From Gliomastix tumulicola (lineage: Eukaryota > Ascomycota > Sordariomycetes > Hypocreales > Bionectriaceae): a stretch of 64,000 bases of DNA. Under the pieces are notes generated by a model. That model was not told where the DNA came from, ran no database searches, and saw nothing but the letters and a program-made list of their open reading frames with translations. Location of the stretch: positions 1,165,336-1,229,335 of the forward strand of contig BCHX01000006.1 in assembly GCA_001599755.1 (NCBI GenBank). Direction: 5' to 3'. The translations under genes and the position numbers were made by a program. This document shows positions 56,549 to 64,000 of the stretch, piece after piece (position 1 is the stretch's first letter; the number at the start of each line of letters is the position of its first letter).

Positions 56549-59207
56549 CTACCCCTGCTGCATCCAGTTATTCGAGTCGATCTGCGACAGGTCCTCCTCG
56601 ATCAGACCAAACATATTCCGATTTCCAGAGAACCACCCAGCCATCTGAGACGCTTGTTGTTGGGCCTGCGACCCCTGGTTGGTATTCGGGTTGACCATAG
56701 CCTGGTCATCAGTCGACATGAGACCCAGCTGGCTGAGATACATGTCGAACTCATCTCGTATGGGAATCATGGTCTGGTCTCTCTGCTGCTCCGACTTGGT
56801 CTCAACATATACGACGGCCACGTCGCGCATGACCTGGAACACGCGGTATAGCTTCTCAACGGTCTCGGACGCGTCGCGGAGCTGTTCCATGGAAGCCACA
56901 AACTCGTCCAGTATCCTCAGGTCCTCGGCCGAGAGAGTCTCGATGACGTGGCAGAATATAACGAAAAAGGGCGCAAAGGGAACGATCATCAAAGTCCTAT
57001 GCACGCAAGACTTGCTTAGCAACGCTCGAAAAGCGGCACGGGGATGGAACAGGGAGGCTGAGACGTACCAGTGAACATATATGGACTTGATATAGCTCCC
57101 AAACTTCATCAACGCAATGCAGTCTTGGTGAGCTTTCATAGCTTTGCGTGCCGATTCCAGACACTCGAAGCAGAACCGTCCAGGGGAGCCCTCTGGCGCA
57201 GGGATCGCACGGTACACCAGGGTCAGTGTTGCGTGAAACTGAACCTCATCACCTCTCACGAAGACCTCGACGATCTCCGAAGTGTTGAGGTTTCGGAGAT
57301 ACGTGCTTGTCTCAGCTCGAGTGGTACCAATCTCATTCTCGAGACTCTTGCACTGCGCAGCAAGCTCCAAAGCTCTCTCACATAGTGCAGACGGCGGCAG
57401 ACTCAAAGCGGCAGGGCTGTATCTAAACAAGGGTGTCAACAGATCCATAAAGCATACCAGCTATTTCTTGCAAGACATCTTACAGCCTCTCGTATATTTT
57501 CCCATGTAACGTGCTCGTCTTCAGCCAAAGCGAGGGTATCGTTGTCTCCTCGAGGTGAAGAAATCCTTCAAAGTTGAAGTTGCGGGGGATGCTGATGTCA
57601 CAATCCTGAATTATTGAGGCTCGACCGAGTCTCAGACTCAGGCCCTTATCGATCGTGTACGCCTGCCAGAATAGAATAGACTTGACCTGAGAGACTGTCG
57701 GGGGATCGGCGGCGGCCACCTCAGCACGGTGGTACCCTCCCGTTTGACAGAGCTGGGCTGCTGTCGAGTTGAGGTGCCATGCCACAGAGGGTCGTGCAAC
57801 ATCAATAGCATATTGGGCCTAGAGGCGGTCAGTCATGGTACAACTCGCAGGAGTGAAGAATATTGGAAGAGGGCTGGTCGACAACTCACTCCCAGAATAA
57901 GTGCTTGCACATTTTCTACCCTCGGGCTGAGGAACAACGGGAGCGTTGCCAGGCTGGTCTCGATATTGGCTTGGCAAGTGCGAGCATACGTGAGGTATTC
58001 CTCTCTGAGAGCGTCCTCCGCTGTGAGTACGGCACGCTCCATGAACAGATTGTACAGGCCCAGGTTGACAATCGTGAACTGGGCCTGGGTAAAGTCGTCC
58101 GTTGGGAAGTAGACCAAGCGACAGAGTCCAGAAAAGTCGGTGAGACCAACCAGCGCGCAAGTAAAACCAAAGAGGGTAGGCGGGCCGGCTGATCGTGGTC
58201 ATGGCCATGTTAATCAATCATTCCCACAACTTGATGGCATCTTTACGGATTCGGGGCCTTACACTTCAGTTCCTTCAGCTGATGAACGACGACATGCATT
58301 GGTGGCATGGGCAACTTGGAGAGGCCCCCAGGAGGCACAGGCCTCTGCAAGGGAAATCGCGGTCCATGGCTGACTGACTTGTGCTTATGCATATCGACGA
58401 GCTGGCTAAGGTTGCTCAGCGCGGCCCGCATATTCGGATTCACCTCGTCGAGCGTAGTCCGCTGCACGGCATTCTCGAGGAAGTCGCTAGCAAAGGCTGT
58501 ATGGGCGGTGAGGCCCGCGTCGCCTCCAAAGGCAGACTCATCATCGCTGGAGTCGAAATCGGCGACTGAAGTTCCCGTGGGAGGAGCGCTGCTCCCAGTG
58601 GCCGTCCCGGGCGTGTTGGCTTCGGAGAAGTTGGAGACGGATAAGTGCGGTGAAGTTGATAGGCTCTTGAGAAGGGACTCGATGCTGCCAAGGCGCGACT
58701 CGATTTGGTCGATCTTCCTTTCACTGTGTCCAAGAAGCCTTCGGGTCAATATAGCCAACCCGCAGGGGGAGAGGGAAATGAATTTACGAACTATTGAGAA
58801 GAGATGAGGACTCTTTGACGAGGCTCCTTGGGACGCTGCCCGACGCCGGTAGAAGTACAAGATCGTTTCGCAGTTCGGCAGTTAGAACATGGCCAGTCCT
58901 TGTCACACCGAATCTACGGTAGTCGAAGGAGCCAGAGTCAGCCCTCACGGTGGACGATCGATTTTTGTAGCTTCTCGCCTTACCTTTCTCGTACGACATT
59001 GGTCACACTATACAACAACATCAGTGGACTATTCCTTCGGAGAAAAAAACAGAAGCAGCTCTACGATTCACCCTCCTCAGTCTCTTTCTGCCCAGCCCGG
59101 CAGCCAGAGGGGGGAGGGGCGGGAGGGGGCAGACGTACAGCTCTCCGGACTGTTGGATCGTCGGGGCCCGCGGACGGAAGGCCTGAGCCAGGCACTAGGT
59201 TCTGCAT
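56549..59207 (-). CDS. Zn2Cys6 transcription factor with fungal_trans domain
   Basis: Eight exons on the minus strand (59207-59139, 59007-58984, 58913-58792, 58723-58263, 58188-57890, 57818-57484, 57422-57069, 56996-56549) give 703 residues. The zinc cluster is cut by an intron: a 24-nt exon encodes CDQCRTRK and the next begins IRCDKDWPCSNC. Cys are at 24, 27, 34, 40, 43 and 50 (CX2CX6CX5CX2CX6C). A coiled linker (YERKIDQIESRLGSIESLL) follows. The fungal_trans domain includes LCRLVYFPTDDF, VNLGLYNLFMERA, ILFWQAYTIDKGLSLRLGRA and VHWTLMIVPFAPFFVIFCH, each restored across introns. Targets unknown. Its stop is 80 bp from the stop of the convergent C2H2 gene, so 3' UTRs probably overlap. Confidence 0.9.
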
Positions 59208-60614
59208 CTCGCCGTCCGCTTAATTACCATATATGTAAGGAGGCTCCTCAGAAGTGCAGTTTGATTGGTAGGGCTCGTCGTGGTTCGCTGATTTGTTCAG
59301 GGGTGGTCGAGATGGGTTTGACACTGGGACCGTGATGTCGGTGAGACAGTAACGGCAGAAGCAGGATGAGGGGTCAATTCCCTCTAATGCTCAATACAAG
59401 ACCAGACTGTCTCAAAATGTATAATCGTCGTGAGTTGAGACGAAGACAAGAAGGTGAAAAATGCTGGTGCTTCCAGTGTTAGTCGGGAGCAGTAGCCGCC
59501 AGGCAACAACCACGAACGTGCTTAGCCTCCGTACCTCGTTGTCCTGGGTGAGGGCGGGACTTTTTCGCATGCAATACTCGTATATCGTAGAGTCACAACG
59601 AGCGACAGCCTGAGTAAGGTGACAGCATCAAGGCGTGAATGAGGTGGGATGGTTAGATGGAGCCCGCGGGCACCGAGAGGGACCCGGTTCTTCTTATAAG
59701 AAGCTTAAGACTGGGGCGTTCTTGCCTATTCCGTGCGCCAATCCCAGACCCTGCAAAACCTAAAGGACAGGGAAGCTGCGACCGCTAAAGGACAATTACC
59801 AATTACCCCACCTGCACTTCAGGTCCAGGACTCCAACAGCGACTCCAACATTTGTTCTGCTGCGACAAGAACGAGAGAGCGACGGCAACCGACATGAATC
59901 CTGCGTCTACACTTTATGTGTTGGCGGTGGCTGTTTCGGTCTGACTGTTGGCTCGTTTCGGTGCTACCAATGCCGGCCGCCCACAGGTACTTTGTGTACC
60001 GCGACCAGTAGCACCGTCCCTCGCCTCTTTGCCCTATTATCGCGTGCGCGCGGACAGCCGATTTCACAACATATGGGGGCCTCCATCCGACCTGCATGAC
60101 GTTCACACCCCCAGGCGGTGGGCAGCAAAGGCAGACAACAAGCAGCTCCCGGCGCCCCCGTTTCGCCACGTCGGAGGCTTTTTTCTTTTCCCTTCCATGG
60201 CTCCTCTCGGTCTCCTCTCCTCGGAGGCCGGAGGTCCATCAAGGACGAGGCTCGTAATGTGGAGAGATGCATCTGCATATCATACAACCGCCCCCATTCT
60301 CTCAGTCTGAAGTCCTACCTGTAGACAAGATGGTGATTTGCCTTACGCAGATTCAGAACCGGACGGTTTACCAAATCATCTCATGAGTCCTACTGGCTCC
60401 GCTGTTCCTTCTCTTGTGTCGACCACTTCCTTTATTTCATTTCCTCCTCTCGATTGATTCAGGCATCGAACGTGAACAAAAGATCGACTTGCGACTATGG
60501 TGCTGTGGTCTTCCTCTAGATCGACATAGCTGCCTATAGACCCGACCGCCTCGCCAGAGCCTAGCCCAATTGCTTTCGCTCACCGTCCGCCTACTCTCCC
60601 GATACGTTGCATAA
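59208..60614. other. Divergent intergenic region upstream of ABC transporter
   Basis: These 1.41 kb lie between the starts of the Zn2Cys6 factor and the transporter. No further gene is supported. The arrangement would allow the factor to control the pump, but no operator is visible. Confidence 0.5.
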
Positions 60615-63600
60615 ATGCATTCGGCCAAGGAGCTGGAATCCAGCTCGCCACCGTCGAGGTCGGCATCAGATACCGAGCAAGAGTTTCCACGCCAGGAATA
60701 TGCACGGGATGGAGCCCAAGATGGTCACGGTGCACCCGAAAAGGCGAGCCCTGCTGATACTGAGCAAGGCGGCTCAGGCAGTAGCAGCACTGGGAGCACG
60801 GAGCAAGCAAAACCCGATGACTCGAGCATGAAACATCTCTTTGTACGTCAGGCGCCCGAGAATCCCTGCAAGCTACATACACCCAGAAATTGCCGTTTAT
60901 ACAAACAGAGCACTTTCAAACACTCCCTCCGAAGACCAGACACTAATGGCCAATCTAGCGAGTATTCACCTACAATGACACCCAGGGTTGGATTATGAAT
61001 GGTATCGCCTTCGTTTGCATGATAGTATCGGGCGCCGTCCTTCCGCTCATGGATGTTGTCTTTGGCAAGTTCATCAATGTCTTCAATGATTTCGTTGTCG
61101 GCAAGCTCTCCCCAAGCGGGTACAGGTCCGAAGTGAACAGGTTCAGGCAAGTTTGCTCGGTATCCAAGTCCCCTAACCATGCTAACGCCTGACCTAGTCT
61201 CTACTTCATCTACCTATTTCTCGGCAAATTTATCCTCACGTATGTGTGGACTGTTCTCATCAACATTACCGCCATCCGCACGACCAAAGAGCTTCGCATT
61301 GCCTTCGTTCGACAAACTCTGCGCCAGGAGATACCTTTCTTCGATGCCCCCTCAGCATCGGTCTCCAGTCAGGTTACGACAAATGGGAATCTCATCAACA
61401 ATGGCATCTCTGAAAAGTTTGGCCTCACTGTACAGGCAATGTCCAGTTTCATCGCCGCCTTCGTTGTCGCCTTCGCTGTCCAGTGGAAGCTGACCCTCAT
61501 TGTCATCGCTATCGTGCCTGTCAATATCGTAGTGACCATCATATGCGTCATCTACGATACAGCGTACGAGTACTCAATGTTCGACATCTACGCCAAATCT
61601 GGTTCTCTTGCCGAAGAGGCATTCTCCACTATCCGAACAGCTCACGCCTTTTGGGCATTCCCCAAACTAAGTCGGAGATTTGGCAAGATCCTGGACGAAG
61701 CTGCCGAGGTTGGAGCAAAGAAGTCTCTCATCTACGCCATCCTCTTCCCTGTTGAGTTCTTCTGCATATTCTCAGGTTATGCTCTGGCATTCTGGCAAGG
61801 CATCCGGATGTACTCTGAGGGCGAGATCAACAACCCAGGAACCGTCGTGACGGTCATCTTCGCCGTGCTTGTCGCCGCCCAAGCTCTGACTCAGATTGCG
61901 CCCCAGACTATTGCCATTTCAAAGGCAACTGCCGCCGCCGCCGACATCTTTTCCATCATCGATCGTGAATCCAAGGTCGACTCGCTATCCTCGGATGGAA
62001 CACGGCTTGCAGACTTCAAGGGTGACATCGAGCTCAAGGGCGTGCACTTTGCGTACCCATCAAGGCCGGATGTGCCCGTCCTCCATAGTCTGAATCTCCA
62101 AATCCCTGCCGGAAGACAGACAGCCCTGGTTGGTGCGAGTGGCTCTGGTAAGAGCACCATCTTCGGCTTAGTTGAAAGATGGTATCTTCCTAGTCGCGGA
62201 AGTATCACCCTCGACGGCGAGCCCATTGAGAACCTGAACCTTCAATGGCTTCGAACCAACATCCGACTGGTGCAGCAGGAGCCCACTCTCTTCAGCGGAA
62301 CCATCTATCAGAATGTCGCGGATGGCCTCACAGGCAGCGATGTTGCCAACCTTTCGAAAGACGAAGAGCGCAGGCTTGTCGAGGAGTCATGTAGATCAGC
62401 CTTTGCGCACGACTTCATCCAAGAATTACCTCAAGGATACGACACCGTTATTGGAGAGAGAGGTGCCTCTCTGTCCGGTGGCCAGAAGCAGCGAATTGTC
62501 ATTGCACGATCCATCATCTCAAATCCCAAAGTCTTGCTTCTGGATGAAGCCACGAGCGCTCTCGATCCCAAGGCGGAGAAAATCGTTCAGCAGGCACTCA
62601 ACAACGTTGCTAAAGGCCGAACAATGATTGTTATCGCACACCGGCTATCGACAATTCGCGATGCTGACAACATCATCGTGATGAAGAAGGGCGATATTAT
62701 CGAGCACGGCTCTCATGACGAGCTGATCGAGCTTGGCGGCACATATGCCAACCTAGTGCAAGCACAAGATTTGGGTCGTGGAAACGCCTCAGACGAGACT
62801 GAAGCCGAAGGCGAACCTCTGGAGGAAGATCTGAACAGACCAGTGACGACTTTATCGGCCGCCCCTAGCCATGGCAACTTGAGTGCCACTGCGGAACCCA
62901 ATAAGGACGAAGACGATGAACGGTTAGGCTTACTTCAAGGGATCTACCGCATTTGCAAAGAGCAACGCTCTCTTTGGCTATTCTTCTTTATCATAATTCT
63001 GTGTTGCATTGCAGGAGGTGAGTCTATTCTTGGGCCACACAGTGGTATAGAACTAACAACTCATTTTGTCTCAGGTGCAACATATCCAGCCCTCGCTATA
63101 CTCTTCTCCAAAACTATGGAGGCGTTTGAGACGATTGACGTCTCGAGAGTGAATTTCTTTTCGCTCATGTTCTTCGTGGTGGCATTAGGCAATGCTGTGG
63201 CGTATACGTTTGCTGGTTGGCTCGCCAACTTGATCGCGCAGCAGATCATGCGGTTCTACCGCGCCGAGATCTTCGACAACACTCTTCGCCAGGACATGTC
63301 TTTCTTCGACTCTCCTTCCCATGGGACAGGTGCTCTCGTAGCTCGACTGTCCGCTGAACCGACCAGCCTTCAAGAGTTGCTGAGCATGAATATTGCCTTG
63401 ATGGTTGTCAATATCGTCAACCTTCTGTCAAGCTCGATACTCGCCATTGCCTACGGCTGGAAGTTGGGCTTGGTGCTCACCCTCGGCGCATTACCCGTAC
63501 TCGTCGGCTCCGGGTACGTACGCATTAGGCTCGAGTTCAAGTTCGAGGACGATACAGCGGGGCGCTTTGCGAGTAGCAGCGCATTGGCGAGTGAGGCTGT

Positions 63601-64000
63601 TATGGGCATCCGCACCGTCTCTTCTCTAGCTCTCGAGAGGACCATTATTGATCGCTACCGACATTCACTAGAGGGCATTGCCAAGCACTCGATTGGCAGC
63701 CTAGGGTGGAAGATGTTGTTCTACTCTCTCAGCCAGTCCATCTCGTTTCTTGCCATGGGACTCGGCTTCTGGTAAGGAACACCCAAGCGATCTTATGTCG
63801 TAAGATAGCCAAAGCTGACATTGTTAATTCAAGGTATGGCGGTCGCCTCGTCTCTACGGGAGAATACAACACTGGCCAGTTCTATACTGTCTTCGTCGCC
63901 GTTATCTTCTCTGGAGAATCGGCGGCGAATTTCTTCCAATATAGCACGAGCATCACCAAGGCCCGAACGTCGATCAACTATATATTCTCCTTGAGACGCC
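60615..64000 (+). CDS. ABC-B multidrug-type full transporter, 3' end beyond window
   Basis: Exons are 60615-60842, 60959-61146, 61198-63017, 63075-63771 and 63834 onward, open at the window end. After a 70-residue acidic, Ser-rich cytosolic start come the first membrane domain (GWIMNGIAFVCMIVSGAVLP onward) and NBD1. NBD1 has FAYPSRPDVPVL, Walker A GASGSGKST near residue 451, VQQEPTLFSGTI, signature LSGGQKQR, Walker B VLLLDEATSALD and IAHRLST. A linker and the second membrane domain follow (FAGWLANLIAQQIMRFYR; MALERTII-like coupling helix region). NBD2 lies outside. Intron 2 is best read with a GC donor (CAG/GCAAGT at 61147). P-glycoprotein-like pumps export drugs or lipids from the plasma membrane. 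Substrate unknown. Confidence 0.93.

Noticed and set aside
1..64000. tRNA, 5S rRNA or CRISPR-like arrays
   Set aside because: Looked for B-box-like GGTTCGA contexts and spaced direct repeats in the gaps; none forms a tRNA or an array.

Overview
The window reads as nuclear DNA of a filamentous ascomycete (Pezizomycotina, most likely Sordariomycetes). Genes carry many short introns (about 50-130 bp) with GT..AG borders and CTAAC/CTGAC-like branch points. The best matches by eye are fungal families such as Zn2Cys6 regulators, Brl1 and lunapark. The first 5.1 kb is an almost pure A+T block with the dinucleotide signature of repeat-induced point mutation (RIP). No bacterial operons, CRISPR arrays, tRNA or rRNA genes were seen. 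Gene models were built by hand: exon borders were chosen so that phases close and family motifs join. They are not backed by transcripts.

Layout. 1-5160: RIP-saturated repeat graveyard. It holds a spared, GC-richer 0.57 kb element with terminal inverted repeats (1145-1713) and a 1.27 kb structure with inverted arms of about 370 bp (3775-5040). 6076-17188: KHA1-type cation/H+ antiporter (+), GRIP golgin of the IMH1 type (-), lunapark LNP1 (+) and an SR-protein kinase (-). 17189-20078: gene-poor, with one small candidate gene. 20079-29211: IWS1/SPN1 (-), BRL1 (+), a Zn2Cys6 regulator (+) and PEX16 (+). 29212-32713: 3.5 kb gene-free stretch ahead of a poly-Q C2H2 regulator (32714-34705). 36095-43002: secreted serine carboxypeptidase (+), then a divergent pair of a DAL5-type MFS transporter (-) and a 2-oxoglutarate/Fe(II) oxygenase (+). 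43288-45622: two unrecognised basic, low-complexity proteins. 45962-52200: SPT8 (-) and a ZNFX1-like SF1 helicase (-). 54785-59207: LacA/NodL-type acetyltransferase (+), small C2H2 protein (+) and a second Zn2Cys6 regulator (-). 60615-64000: ABC-B multidrug-type transporter, cut by the window end.

How the genes relate. Most are conserved single-copy housekeeping genes: membrane traffic and organelle shape (IMH1, LNP1, BRL1, PEX16), ion homeostasis (KHA1), and RNA polymerase II transcription and splicing control (IWS1, SPT8, SR kinase). They are not an obvious pathway. The only arrangement that looks like a small functional module is the head-to-head transporter and oxygenase at 38869-43002, possibly with the carboxypeptidase next door. 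No biosynthetic backbone enzyme is present. The most unusual content is the RIP landscape with an un-RIPed element inside it, the helicase with duplicated LIDLSED motifs, and several exon-structure oddities (9-nt first exons, a 24-nt and a 27-nt microexon, a likely GC-AG intron, and introns that could be retained in frame).
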